DNA of 64,000 nt from Kordia sp. TARA_039_SRF (GTDB lineage: Bacteria > Bacteroidota > Bacteroidia > Flavobacteriales > Flavobacteriaceae): positions 364,496 through 428,495 of the forward strand of contig SMNH02000003.1 in the NCBI GenBank assembly GCA_006383075.2. The letters run 5' to 3'. This document shows positions 1-9,323 of the stretch, piece by piece. The position numbers and the translations under genes are program-made. Position 1 is the stretch's first letter. Every line of letters begins with the position of its first letter. The notes beneath the pieces were generated by a model, which was not told the DNA's origin, searched no databases, and worked only from the letters and a program-made list of their open reading frames with translations.

Positions 1-27
1 TCGATATGGTTTTAGGAGATTAAATTT

Positions 28-1113
28 TTAATTTTTACCTGGCTCTAGTACTTTTATTTTATAAATCTCTTGAGGTTTTAATGAATCAAGTTTTGCTTGT
101 TCTTTTTCATACCTTTCACGAGTAATTTTATTTACTCCTTCCTCACATAAAGATTTTTTTAGGTAATAAGAATCTATAACAAGTGTAAACTTAATTGGTT
201 TATTTGCTTTAAATTCAGGAGCAATTACTTCTCCATACTTGACTTTAGTGACTTTTTGCACTAACCAAGTGTCACAAAAATCTGATTTCAATACAGAACT
301 ACGACCACTAACCCTAGTTTGCCCCACAGTAATTACTTCTGAGACGTCTAGTTCTTTTTGCAAAGCAGCTTCTAAACCCGAGAAATTTATTCCTAAGCTT
401 CCTCCGTTACTACCTCCCCTATCAAAGCTAAGTTGTCTCGTATTTGAAAAGGTTGCATCTAAATCCTCTTCTGTTCCTGGTGTAACAAAAATAATTTTTG
501 GCTTTTCCAATATTTCTTTTGTTACATCAGTCATTTTCCAATTTATCAAATTACCAGATAAAGGGATTCCCGTTTCAATCTTAATTTTATCGTGATTTTT
601 AATAATTGTCCTTTTCGTTACTACTTCACCGTTGTTCCAAAAGTAGCCCCACATTGCAATTGAAGGACAATCTGTAATAGTAAATTCATATTTAACACCC
701 TCTAATTCAAAAATTTTAGTATAGCCCTCTTTTGGCGACTCTTTGCTTATTTCAAAAATCCAGCCTATATGTATCTGTCCAGTAACGCGATCTTCTACAT
801 CAATCAAAATTTCACAATGATCTCCGACTAATGGTTCCCCTCGCATGTATATATTTAAAGAATGTGGTCCTGTCCCACCAAAATCCTCTTTGTTTCTTAT
901 CAAGTATTCTCTAAACGAATGCTCAGGATTACTAGAATCTGTTGCATCTGGAGTGGGTGTATGCCTTCTGTGAAGATTCTTGAAGCCTCTTGATATTGAT
1001 GTTTCAAAGGTTTCAATTTCGTATGTAACGTTATTTTCTTGAAAGTTGTTCACTGTTTGGGCAAATAATCCCCCTAATAAACTGAAAAATAATATGGTTG
1101 TAAAAAATTTCAT
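28..1113 (-). CDS. secreted protein of unknown function
   Basis: A 361-residue protein with a clear N-terminal signal peptide: a Lys, a hydrophobic stretch of about 14 residues, and a likely cleavage after GGLFAQ near residue 19. The mature part has no motif I recognise. It is mixed alpha/beta in composition, has a Gly/Ser-rich stretch near residues 230-245 (RGGSNGGSLGINFSG), and ends KVLEPGKN. It is predicted to be periplasmic or exported. It is transcribed away from the mobile-element genes that start at 1215 and is probably cargo of the island or the end of a preceding module. The ATG is preceded by an AT-rich leader without a Shine-Dalgarno sequence, as is normal for Bacteroidota. Function unknown. 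Confidence 0.75.
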   Translation of the reverse strand: MKFFTTILFFSLLGGLFAQTVNNFQENNVTYEIETFETSISRGFKNLHRRHTPTPDATDSSNPEHSFREYLIRNKEDFGGTGPHSLNIYMRGEPLVGDHCEILIDVEDRVTGQIHIGWIFEISKESPKEGYTKIFELEGVKYEFTITDCPSIAMWGYFWNNGEVVTKRTIIKNHDKIKIETGIPLSGNLINWKMTDVTKEILEKPKIIFVTPGTEEDLDATFSNTRQLSFDRGGSNGGSLGINFSGLEAALQKELDVSEVITVGQTRVSGRSSVLKSDFCDTWLVQKVTKVKYGEVIAPEFKANKPIKFTLVIDSYYLKKSLCEEGVNKITRERYEKEQAKLDSLKPQEIYKIKVLEPGKN

Positions 1114-1164
1114 TTTTTATAATTATCATAGTAGACTATTATTCTTATGGATAAAAACAGTTTT

Positions 1165-1209
1165 AAAAGTAGTAAAATTTTTCAATTTATGTAATTTATT
1201 ACTACTTTT
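1165..1209. promoter_or_regulatory. inverted repeat upstream of HTH gene, possible operator
   Basis: Two perfect 11-base arms (AAAAGTAGTAA at 1165-1175 and TTACTACTTTT at 1199-1209) are separated by 23 AT-rich bases, and the second arm ends five bases before the ATG at 1215. The position suggests an operator for autoregulation by the HTH protein or a 5' untranslated hairpin. Seen in sequence; role is inference. Confidence 0.4.
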
Positions 1210-1214
1210 ATTTT

Positions 1215-1487
1215 ATGGAAGTAATATGCCTTGAAGATAAAGCATTTCATGCGCTTTTGGATGAAGTTATGGCGCGGGTGCGGGAGCAGTCATCTAGTGT
1301 AGTCCTTGATAAATGGATATCGGGGAGTGAGGCGATGCAGATGTTGCGGATTACCTCAAAAACTACGCTTTCCTATTTGCGCAATGAAGGAAAAATACGA
1401 TATAGTCAGCCGCAAAAGAAAATCATTCTTTACGACCGCGCATCAATCGAAGCGTATTTAGAAAAAAACGCTAAAGACACCTTTTAA
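1215..1487 (+). CDS. helix-turn-helix, excisionase-like DNA-binding protein
   Basis: A 90-residue protein of a type common at the start of Bacteroidota mobile elements. Residues 1-30 form an amphipathic helix. The remainder is a MerR/excisionase-like winged HTH: WISGSEAMQMLRITSKTTL is the recognition helix region, followed by the wing KIRYSQPQKKIILYDR and a closing helix. Family members act as excisionases or regulators of the adjacent element. It lies 11 bases before the next gene and starts a run of four co-directional genes (HTH, hypothetical, coupling protein, relaxase), probably one operon. There is no Shine-Dalgarno sequence. An 11-base inverted repeat lies directly upstream and could be its binding site. 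The family assignment is fairly safe; the exact role is inferred. Confidence 0.8.
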   Translation: MEVICLEDKAFHALLDEVMARVREQSSSVVLDKWISGSEAMQMLRITSKTTLSYLRNEGKIRYSQPQKKIILYDRASIEAYLEKNAKDTF

Positions 1488-1498
1488 ATTTCATATCT

Positions 1499-1783
1499 AT
1501 GGAAGAATTAAATGACCCTTCTCAAGAGTTTATAGAAGGATTTAACAAAGGCTATGTGCTACGTGAGCATAAGCCAGAACTCGCACTTAGTTTAAGCCAA
1601 ACTAAATTTCCTGATAGTCAGAAAGATTTTCAGACTGGTTTTCTAGGTGGCATTGAACAGAAAGAAGCTGAATTGAGAAAAGTAAAATCCAAAGGTTTCT
1701 CTTTTGGTAAACTTAGAGAGCAATACAAAGATGAGTTAAATCTTGGCGATACAGCCAAAGGTAAGGAAATAGACAGGGAATAA
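1499..1783 (+). CDS. small hypothetical protein in mobilization operon
   Basis: A 94-residue hydrophilic protein with no signal peptide or membrane segment. The N-terminal half contains a repeated pattern (SQEFIEGFNKGY and SQKDFQTGFLGG), two copies of a short helix with an F-x-x-G-F core. The C-terminal half is charged. I do not recognise the family. It sits between the HTH gene and the coupling ATPase with gaps of 11 and 18 bases, so it is probably co-transcribed with them and may be an accessory mobilization factor. Confidence 0.6.
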   Translation: MEELNDPSQEFIEGFNKGYVLREHKPELALSLSQTKFPDSQKDFQTGFLGGIEQKEAELRKVKSKGFSFGKLREQYKDELNLGDTAKGKEIDRE

Positions 1784-1801
1784 ATTCTAAACTCATAAAG
1801 T

Positions 1802-3334
1802 ATGGGGATTTTCGATAAACTCATCTCTTCTGATAGTTCAAACGATCCAAACAAAAAGCTAGACAAGGTACTTTACGAAGTACCGGGTACCAACACCGAC
1901 ATTACTTGGGCGGATGCTGTAGAAGGAACTTTAATCCTGGGTGCAACCGGTAGCGGAAAATCATCTGGTCCAGCAAGGCATATCGCCATGGCGATGCTCA
2001 AACAGGGATTTGGGTTTTGCGTGTTATGCGCTAAGAAGGATGAAAAACAACGATGGATTAAATATGCTGAAAAAGCAGGGCGAACTGAAGATGTCATTTT
2101 ATTCGACAAAGACAACGGCTTACAATTTAATTTCCTTAGTTATGAAATGAGCCGCAGCGGTGCAGGCGCTGGTGATGTTTTCAATGCTTCGAATATGCTT
2201 GTAAATCTCAATGAGCAAATTCGTATTCTACAATCTGGCAGTGCGCAAAGTGATGAAAAGTTCTGGGACAACTCTTTACGCAGATTAATAAGCAGAACCA
2301 TTTCTCTTTTGAAATTTTCCAATCAAGACATTAACATTTATAATATTCGAAAGGTTATTGCAGATAGTTTAACCAGTGAAGATATAAAGCTTTATAGCCA
2401 TATAAAATCACAGGCGTCATCGCAGAAAAATATCCCTGAGCAACAAAAAAAAGAAGCTCAAGAAAACCTCGCTGCGATGGTAGATGGAAATTATTTTGTC
2501 GAACTTTTAGAAATCTGCGATACATTACCTTCAACTGAAAATCTCGCAACGACACTTCAATATTGGAAAAACGAATTTGCGACCTTATCAGAAAAAACAC
2601 GCTCAATTATCATTGAATCTGCGCTCGGAATTATTGAGCCGTTCTTGGTAGATGGTATTTTAAAAAATCAATTCTCTAAAGGATTAAGCGCTGATTTAAT
2701 GCCTGAAAACATTATCAAGAATAAAAAGATTGTTATTGTTGATTTTTCCGTTAAAGAATTTGGATTCTCAGGCATTATCGCCACAGCCATCTATAAAATT
2801 GCTTTTCAATCGGCGATGGAGCGCAGGGATATTTCAATAGAAAAAGATCCGAAGCCGGTGGCATTTTTTGTTGATGAATATCAAAACTTTTGTTATCCAG
2901 CTATGGACTCACTATTCCAAGCTACCGCTCGCAGCTCATGGATAGCAACAGTGTACATTACGCAAAATCTCAACGGTATCATTCAAGTGATGGGCAGTAG
3001 CAATGCTATGGCGCGGACAAAAAGCCTATTGTCAAATATGAACCTCAAATATTTCGCAAGTAATTCAGACTACGACACAAATAGATGGGCAAGTGATATG
3101 ATTGGAGAACATTGGACTAATACTGATAGTTTTAACTATGATGAAAATGCTAAAATCAAAAATAAAACACAAAGATCAGAACGTAGACGTAAAGTCGAAA
3201 TCGACGATTTTACCACATTAAAGACTGGACGTGCGGCAAACAAATTTATAGTCGAAGCCGTTGTGTTTAAAGCCGGTAAACTTTGGGGTGAACATAATGA
3301 CAATTATGCCCTAGCCTCTTTCAAACAAAAATAA
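1802..3334 (+). CDS. type IV coupling protein (TraG/TraD/VirD4-like ATPase)
   Basis: A 510-residue ATPase that would hand the relaxase-DNA complex to a type IV secretion channel. Walker A is GATGSGKS at residues 47-54. Walker B is AFFVDEYQ with D358 and E359. A later segment (IATVYITQNLNGIIQ) matches the motif III region of VirD4/TraG proteins. There is no obvious N-terminal transmembrane pair, so this belongs to the soluble or short coupling proteins that may rely on a host-element channel. It is followed 20 bases later by the MOBF relaxase, the expected partner. No VirB4 or other secretion channel gene is visible in the window, so the element looks mobilizable rather than self-transmissible. 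Confidence 0.88.
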   Translation: MGIFDKLISSDSSNDPNKKLDKVLYEVPGTNTDITWADAVEGTLILGATGSGKSSGPARHIAMAMLKQGFGFCVLCAKKDEKQRWIKYAEKAGRTEDVILFDKDNGLQFNFLSYEMSRSGAGAGDVFNASNMLVNLNEQIRILQSGSAQSDEKFWDNSLRRLISRTISLLKFSNQDINIYNIRKVIADSLTSEDIKLYSHIKSQASSQKNIPEQQKKEAQENLAAMVDGNYFVELLEICDTLPSTENLATTLQYWKNEFATLSEKTRSIIIESALGIIEPFLVDGILKNQFSKGLSADLMPENIIKNKKIVIVDFSVKEFGFSGIIATAIYKIAFQSAMERRDISIEKDPKPVAFFVDEYQNFCYPAMDSLFQATARSSWIATVYITQNLNGIIQVMGSSNAMARTKSLLSNMNLKYFASNSDYDTNRWASDMIGEHWTNTDSFNYDENAKIKNKTQRSERRRKVEIDDFTTLKTGRAANKFIVEAVVFKAGKLWGEHNDNYALASFKQK

Positions 3335-3354
3335 ATTCAGAATAAGAATTCAAC

Positions 3355-6081
3355 ATGCTGACCATTACACGCTCACATAATTCTGTGGCTGCGACGGACT
3401 ATTTTACCAATGGTTTGTCAAGCGAGGGCTATTATCTAGATGGCGATGTGAAAGCTGTCTGGTCGGGCAAGACCGCAGAGCTTTTGAATTTGAGAGGAAA
3501 AACTGTTGAAAAAAATGTGTTCTCTAACTTGGTTTCAAATGTAAATCCCAACACTCAAAAACGCCTTACCGTTCGTAATGCACAAAATAGACGTGCAGGG
3601 TTTGACCTTACTTTCTCGGCTGTAAAGTCTGTTTCTATTTTATATGCACTAACAGGTGATAAAGATATTCTACGTGCGCATCGAAACGCCATTCAAAAGG
3701 CTATGCAAGCCGTAGAAGCCGATGCGCAAACACAAGCCAATACTGATAATGAAAGAATATATCAAAACACAGGTAACATCATATATGCTGCTTTTGATCA
3801 CTTCACATCCAGACCAAATGAAATTTCTGTGAATGGCAGAACAAAATTTATTTCCGATCCGCAATTACATACACATTGCTTTATTCCAAACGCCACATGG
3901 AATGCGGAGAAAAAACGCTTTCAGGCTTTTGAAATAGGGAATATCCATAGGCTTGCGTCCTATTACGAAGCGATTTACCACTCGCATCTTTCAAAAGAAT
4001 TGCAAAGACTAGGTTTTACCGTTGAGCGGAATGAAACCCGCTATGAAATAGCTGGTGTATCACGCAAACTCATTGAAAAATTCTCAAACCGCACAGCGAC
4101 CATTGAACAAATTGCAAAAGAGAAAAACATCACCGATGCGAAATCCAAAGCAAAACTCGGTGCCCTCACCCGCAATTCCAAAGCAAAAACCATCAGTGAA
4201 CATGAATTACTAAAACATTGGAAAAGTCGCTTATCAGAAAAAGAATTAAGCGATATTCAATTGCTCAAAGATAAACCGCAGCCACAAGAAAAACCAATCA
4301 CAGCCAAAGAGGCAATCGATAGAGCGATTTCACACTTTGAAGAACGCCAATCAGCCTATCAAGAAAAACGTGTCCTAGCGCATGCCTTAACCTTGGGTTA
4401 TGGCCGCTTGCTCCCTCATGACGTTCAACACGAATTGAATAATCGAAAAAACATTCTGCGTGCCGAGATTGACAGTGTTACCTATATCACAACACATGAA
4501 ATGGTGCGTGCGGAAGAGCGCATGATCCGTCTTGCCACGCAAGGAAAATCATCTGCCTCCCCCATTCATCAAACTTATAAAATCAAGCAAGAATTTTTAA
4601 ATGACCAGCAGCAAAATGCTGTTCAAAAACTGCTCAAATCATTCGATCAGGTTAATATTTTGAAAGGTCACGCCGGTGTTGGAAAAACTTCATTACTCAT
4701 CGAAATTGATACAGCCATAAAAGAAACGGGAAAGAAGCTCATCGCACTTGCGCCTTCATCACAAGCCGTAAAACAGCTCTCAAAAAAAGGGTTTGAAGCA
4801 GATACCATCGCTGGCTTTCTAGTGAATGAGAAAAAGCAAAAAGAACTAAAAAACAATACCCTTCTTATTGATGAGGCGGGAATGTCAGGCGTTAAAACGA
4901 TGTCTAAACTTTTGGAGCTGGCGCATAAATATCAAGCCAGAGTCATTCTCTCCGGAGATACAGCACAACATAATTCAGTTGAGTTTGGGGATGCGCTGCG
5001 CATTCTTGAAGAAAAAGCAAAGCTGAAAACCGCACGTGTTGACAAGATCATGCGGCAAAAACCTGATGATTATAAAAAGGCGGTTGAACTACTAGCAAAA
5101 GGTAAAACCACTAAAGGCTATCAAGCGTTAGATAAAATGGGATCAATAAAAGAAATCCCCGAACATGATAAACGTATCGAAGCCATCGCAGAGGACTACA
5201 TCAAATCTGTTAAGCAAAAAAAAACCGCATTAATTATATCACCCACACATAAAGAGGGTGATATAATCAATGCGGCCGTACGCCATAAACTAAAACAGCA
5301 AGGTATTATCAAAGGCAAAGAACGTGAACTAACCACGCTCAAAAACCTATCCTTTACCGACAGTCAAAAACAAGACACGAAGCTTTACAATGACAATCAA
5401 GTCATTCGCTTTATCAATCATCAAAAAGGTGGCTATAAGGCGGCAAAACATTATGAAGTTCTACCACCAAAAACCAAGGAACCTATTCAAATCAAAGATG
5501 TCGATACAGGCGAAATTTTGCCGCTACCCCATCAAAAGCTAGATAATTACCATGTATATAAAAAGACAAAAACCAAATTAGCAAAAGGCGACTCCATCCG
5601 ACTAACGCAAAATTCAAAATCCATTGAAGGCACCAAAATGAATAACGGCAGCGTCTATAAAATTGAAGGATTCACCCGATCCGGTGACTTAAAACTGAGC
5701 AACGGTAAAACCATTTCTAAAGACAACGCCCATTACAAACATGCTTACTGTGAAACCTCATACTCCTCACAAGGCAAAGACGCACAACACGTGTATATTT
5801 CCATGTCTGACCTATCTTTCGGCGGCGCATCCAAAGAACAATTCTACGTCTCCGTGTCACGCGGAAAAGAAAAAGCAACCATCTACACCAGTGATCAAGA
5901 TGCCCTCAAAACAAGCATACGCAAATCCAACAAGCGCCAAACTGCGCAGGAGGTTGCACGCAAGCAAGAGCAACAGCGAAGGGAAATAGAGCGGAAACGA
6001 AAGTTGAATGAGCAATCTATTGTTCAAAACAAATATAAATCACCAAAATTCATTGAACCTCCAACGAAAATAAAACACTAA
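3355..6081 (+). CDS. MOBF-family relaxase with helicase domain (TrwC/TraI-like)
   Basis: A 908-residue relaxase. The N-terminal TrwC domain (about 1-300) contains candidate catalytic tyrosines Y16 and Y26/Y27, the conserved FDLTFSAVKSVS segment, and the metal-binding histidine motif LHTHCF (H172, H174). A RecD-like helicase follows: Walker A GHAGVGKT at 438-445, Walker B LLIDEAGMSG near 503-512, and the C-terminal motifs SYSSQGKDAQ and FYVSVSRGKEKA. The tail is Lys/Arg/Gln-rich. It would nick oriT, stay covalently bound to the strand and unwind it. It follows the coupling protein by 20 bases. The oriT is not identified. The length is close to that of TrwC (about 966). Convergent cargo genes start 8 bases downstream. 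Confidence 0.93.
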   Translation: MLTITRSHNSVAATDYFTNGLSSEGYYLDGDVKAVWSGKTAELLNLRGKTVEKNVFSNLVSNVNPNTQKRLTVRNAQNRRAGFDLTFSAVKSVSILYALTGDKDILRAHRNAIQKAMQAVEADAQTQANTDNERIYQNTGNIIYAAFDHFTSRPNEISVNGRTKFISDPQLHTHCFIPNATWNAEKKRFQAFEIGNIHRLASYYEAIYHSHLSKELQRLGFTVERNETRYEIAGVSRKLIEKFSNRTATIEQIAKEKNITDAKSKAKLGALTRNSKAKTISEHELLKHWKSRLSEKELSDIQLLKDKPQPQEKPITAKEAIDRAISHFEERQSAYQEKRVLAHALTLGYGRLLPHDVQHELNNRKNILRAEIDSVTYITTHEMVRAEERMIRLATQGKSSASPIHQTYKIKQEFLNDQQQNAVQKLLKSFDQVNILKGHAGVGKTSLLIEIDTAIKETGKKLIALAPSSQAVKQLSKKGFEADTIAGFLVNEKKQKELKNNTLLIDEAGMSGVKTMSKLLELAHKYQARVILSGDTAQHNSVEFGDALRILEEKAKLKTARVDKIMRQKPDDYKKAVELLAKGKTTKGYQALDKMGSIKEIPEHDKRIEAIAEDYIKSVKQKKTALIISPTHKEGDIINAAVRHKLKQQGIIKGKERELTTLKNLSFTDSQKQDTKLYNDNQVIRFINHQKGGYKAAKHYEVLPPKTKEPIQIKDVDTGEILPLPHQKLDNYHVYKKTKTKLAKGDSIRLTQNSKSIEGTKMNNGSVYKIEGFTRSGDLKLSNGKTISKDNAHYKHAYCETSYSSQGKDAQHVYISMSDLSFGGASKEQFYVSVSRGKEKATIYTSDQDALKTSIRKSNKRQTAQEVARKQEQQRREIERKRKLNEQSIVQNKYKSPKFIEPPTKIKH

Positions 6082-6088
6082 TTTCAAC

Positions 6089-6499
6089 TTAATCAAGAGA
6101 AAATTCTTTTTTAATACCATCAATCATAAAGGAGGCATCATATTCTGGTAGAGAAATACCTAATTTATCAATTTTTTCTATAAACTTTATTACTCTTTTT
6201 GCTTTTTCTAAATCATCAAGTTCTACCTCGGGAAAATCTCTAATAACATCAAGTAAAACACCATAAGAGTCATCCCAAAATCTATCATTAATATCGGATT
6301 TATAGTCCATCATTTCAGATAGAACACATGTATTAACATTCCATTTATGCGTTAAAGATAAATCTCTTAATTGTAAGGCAAACATATTGCCACCACTTTT
6401 ACCTGCTTTTTCAAACTCCTTTCCTAATTCTACAAGCTTGTCACATTTGATATACTGACTATATTTTTCAATTTCATCATGAACAGAAGAACTATACAT
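6089..6499 (-). CDS. small hypothetical protein, partner of TIR-like gene
   Basis: A 136-residue acidic, helical, cytoplasmic protein (start chosen at the ATG of MYSSSVHDEIE; a longer frame reaches 6538). No motif is recognised. It lies about 50 bases downstream of the TIR-like gene on the same strand and is probably co-transcribed. A two-gene cargo such as this, convergent with the relaxase and AT-richer than its neighbours, is a typical arrangement for defence cargo. The function is unknown. It could be an inhibitor or accessory subunit of the TIR-like protein. Confidence 0.6.
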   Translation of the reverse strand: MYSSSVHDEIEKYSQYIKCDKLVELGKEFEKAGKSGGNMFALQLRDLSLTHKWNVNTCVLSEMMDYKSDINDRFWDDSYGVLLDVIRDFPEVELDDLEKAKRVIKFIEKIDKLGISLPEYDASFMIDGIKKEFSLD

Positions 6500-6550
6500 T
6501 AAAACCTCAAAGTAAATTAACAAAAATTTACATAGCACGAAAGCTCGTAA

Positions 6551-7951
6551 CTAGTCAAGTTTAGCCTCAATAAAATTATAAATAACAGTCAATATCTTTT
6601 CTCTATCCTTCTCTGATTCAAAGCTAATATTTTCAATCAAAAAGTTACTGTTAACATATGTTAGCTTTTCTAGGCGTTGAGAAATAGTTTCCTTTTCGGA
6701 TATTAATAGTATGTATTTAGAACTCTTTAAAGCCCAACCAAGCTGTATGATTGAATACGAAATTCTATCTGTTTCTGGCAATAATATTATAAAATATCTA
6801 CTCTTTTCTAAAAACTTTAATGTTTTTAATGGCCTTGTCCTGGCTGGATCTGCCTCAAAAGAGCCCTCTGTGAAAACATCTATTTCTTTATTAAACCAAG
6901 CTTCAATTTTACTTGGGATAGCAGTTATAAAATTCTTAATTTCTATATTATCTTCACGATCTTTTAAACTTTTTTGCGGATAAGCTATAAACGCAATTGG
7001 TTTTTCAAGTTCTAAAAATCTATTTTCTATGTCATTTATACTTGGCTCCTTCTCAAACTCGCTCTCTACAAATGATTCAAGACCTGCCTTGTTTTGGACA
7101 ATGGTTTTTGGCGCTTGTCTAATGTTTTTTAATTTTGAAGACAGATAAGACTTTATTGAAATATGTACATTATCAAAAAATTCAATACTATTCTCCCTAC
7201 GAGACAAAAACATTACCTTTTGATTTAACTTTTCTTCATTATTTAACAGGCTTTCATCCTTTATTCTTTCTAAAACTAAAGCCCCAGTGTAAATTCTTTT
7301 GTCATAAGTATTGTATGAGCCTATAATTATCTCATCTTCCAAAGTTCCGAAATATATTTTTACGTGTAGTTTTTTTATTATACGCGGCTTATTATTCTCA
7401 TCCTTTTCTAGAGTATCTAAATCAAAAAAACCAACATGGCTATTGAGCTGGGAAAACTCCCCTTCATAATCATTAATCGGGTCATTATCGGGTATTTTTA
7501 AAGTGACGTGTTTTTTATTGTGCATTACTAGGACTCCACGACCTAGCTTCGGACACTTTTCTTGAATTGTTCCTATTTCTAAAAAATAGAGATACCAATA
7601 CTTTACTTCTGTTAATTGATTTTTCTTTTCTATTTCTTTATCTAAAATATACTTTTCAGCATATTCAATAAACCTTTGTGAATTTAAAACCTGCGGTAGT
7701 TCGTGAAAGTTAAATGCCTTATTTTCTATGGCGCCATTTGCCATATTTTTAATCTCTTCGCGCAAGAATCTACGATACTTTTTTTGACTCTCGTAATTTA
7801 ATGATCCTATTTGATTTGGATATTTTTTCTTGATCCATGGTAAAAATTGCTCATTAATTCCTGTTTTGTTTCCCAACTTTTTCATCCAAAAGTCAAGATT
7901 ATTACCCAATTCTTCCGCTTTTTTTTTGATTAGCTCAACTTTATCTAGCAA
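6551..7951 (-). CDS. sensor-effector protein with C-terminal TIR-like domain
   Basis: A 466-residue cytoplasmic protein. Residues 1-130 are helical and charged. Residues 130-290 are beta-rich (GVLVMHNKKHVTLKI, IIIGSYNTYDKRIYTGAL) and resemble a ligand-binding or sensor region. Residues about 310-466 look like a TIR or nucleoside deoxyribosyltransferase-like Rossmann fold: strand IAFIAYP, an FxEGSFEADPARTR loop, strand YFIILLPETD, and IQLGWALKSSKYILLISE. TIR proteins often cleave NAD+ in antiphage systems; the catalytic Glu is probably within the SIIQLGWAL or FTEGSFE region, but I cannot assign it. The start is TTG at 7951; an ATG at residue 23 is the alternative. It is cargo between the relaxase and the 8.2 kb operon. 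Confidence 0.7.
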   Translation of the reverse strand: MLDKVELIKKKAEELGNNLDFWMKKLGNKTGINEQFLPWIKKKYPNQIGSLNYESQKKYRRFLREEIKNMANGAIENKAFNFHELPQVLNSQRFIEYAEKYILDKEIEKKNQLTEVKYWYLYFLEIGTIQEKCPKLGRGVLVMHNKKHVTLKIPDNDPINDYEGEFSQLNSHVGFFDLDTLEKDENNKPRIIKKLHVKIYFGTLEDEIIIGSYNTYDKRIYTGALVLERIKDESLLNNEEKLNQKVMFLSRRENSIEFFDNVHISIKSYLSSKLKNIRQAPKTIVQNKAGLESFVESEFEKEPSINDIENRFLELEKPIAFIAYPQKSLKDREDNIEIKNFITAIPSKIEAWFNKEIDVFTEGSFEADPARTRPLKTLKFLEKSRYFIILLPETDRISYSIIQLGWALKSSKYILLISEKETISQRLEKLTYVNSNFLIENISFESEKDREKILTVIYNFIEAKLD

Positions 7952-8113
7952 AATAAAAAATTTAAGATTATTCTTTCAAATATAATAAAAAACTAAAAAC
8001 TTACCCTTATTACCTTGATTTACCCTGATACGCGCAATTTATTAGAGTATTTCTTAGAAATACTAAGGTCATTAAGTTAACTGAAAATCTATCCTTAATA
8101 GATTTACAAACTA

Positions 8114-8121
8114 TATGTTTG
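8114..8121 (+). promoter_or_regulatory. possible Bacteroidota -7 element (TATGTTTG)
   Basis: TATGTTTG matches the Bacteroidota -7 consensus TAnnTTTG and lies about 110 bases upstream of the first gene of the 8.2-11.9 kb operon. No good -33 TTTG is seen at the right distance. The remaining bases of the 280-base gap (7952-8231) hold nothing else I recognise. Confidence 0.25.
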
Positions 8122-8231
8122 GCAAATAATTCAAGTTCTTTGACATTCTGAAATTTTAATCAACGAAGTAGTGAAATTAAGTTTTAGTCAATTAAGACAC
8201 ATATTTATTAATCTAATAAAACCAAACTATT

Positions 8232-9305
8232 ATGAAAGAAAATCAAAACTTTGGGGTTGGTTCTCCAAATGATGGAACTCCGATAGGTGATATTGAAAGC
8301 TTTTGGATTCAAAAAGCTATCAATGATTCAAGTAATGGCGGAACATATGAACCGTATAAGATCGAGTTGGAAAATGAATTCAGCGATTTAAAAATGAATT
8401 CAGATATGTTTTTCGACAGCAGAATTTCAAATCTTTCTATTCGTATTGCCAATGACAAAAAACGTTTAGAGGAATTAAATGTAAATCGTGAGGGTGTTAT
8501 TAAAGCTTCTCGCCGTGCCAGAAAAACGCACAATATGGAAGCGGTTGCTCCTTTAAAGCGCAAACGTAAAGCGTTTGAACGCAAGATTAAGCAGCTTAGC
8601 GGTAAAATTATGCTTCAAGAAAAATACTTACAAGAAGCAAAGAAGCAAAATTCAGCACCTACAGTGCGCCTATCGAAGTATTTCTTTTGGGGTGTTTGTA
8701 GCGCTTACGTTTTAGCGGCATCATTTTTTAACATTCCAATCTTTACTGAAATTTTCGGTGACCAACCAATCTTTGTTTTTGCGGCTCCGATTTTCGGCAT
8801 TGTTGAGGGTTCTCTCATTCACCTGATCGGGTTAATGTATGGCGTTGGTAACAAAAAAATTGCAAAAATCCTTGCTGCCGTCTCGGGCTTAACCCTTATC
8901 TGCTTAATCATCGGACAATTGTCATTAACAAGTCACGGTATTTATAGCTCGGTATTTTTAATCATACTTTTTGTAATTGGTGTAGTGACATCTTACATAC
9001 ATGCAACAAGTTATTTTGAAAGAATGCTTGAGCGATTAAGAAACAAAAAAGGAAGGCTCTTATCTAGATTTCATAAAATAGAGGACGACATAGAAATCCT
9101 CGAAACAAAACAAGAGGTAGAAGCCGATAATAATTTGGATAACACAATATCCCAATTAGAGAGATCAATAACCGATAATCAGGTTAGAAAAAGTGATGCG
9201 GAGCGTGAGAAACAAGATCGCTCTGAAATCCTAAAACAAACAGAGACGAATATCCTTAAAAAAGCAAAGTCCATATTCGACCTCATTAACAATTTTGAAA
9301 ACTAA
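8232..9305 (+). CDS. membrane protein with flanking coiled coils, unknown function
   Basis: A 357-residue protein. Residues about 55-140 are a charged coiled coil. About four hydrophobic segments lie between 150 and 260: FFWGVCSAYVLAASFF, FVFAAPIFGIVEGSLIHLIG, a segment around ILAAVSGLTLICLIIG, and VFLIILFVIGVVTSYIHA. A second long coiled coil follows (260-350). There is no signal peptide. The layout of coil, membrane bundle and coil suggests a scaffold or envelope-spanning anchor. It begins a run of five co-directional genes (8232-11878) with short gaps. It is not recognisably a type IV secretion component. Function unknown. Confidence 0.7.
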   Translation: MKENQNFGVGSPNDGTPIGDIESFWIQKAINDSSNGGTYEPYKIELENEFSDLKMNSDMFFDSRISNLSIRIANDKKRLEELNVNREGVIKASRRARKTHNMEAVAPLKRKRKAFERKIKQLSGKIMLQEKYLQEAKKQNSAPTVRLSKYFFWGVCSAYVLAASFFNIPIFTEIFGDQPIFVFAAPIFGIVEGSLIHLIGLMYGVGNKKIAKILAAVSGLTLICLIIGQLSLTSHGIYSSVFLIILFVIGVVTSYIHATSYFERMLERLRNKKGRLLSRFHKIEDDIEILETKQEVEADNNLDNTISQLERSITDNQVRKSDAEREKQDRSEILKQTETNILKKAKSIFDLINNFEN

Positions 9306-9323
9306 CATTTAAAACAAGAAATC

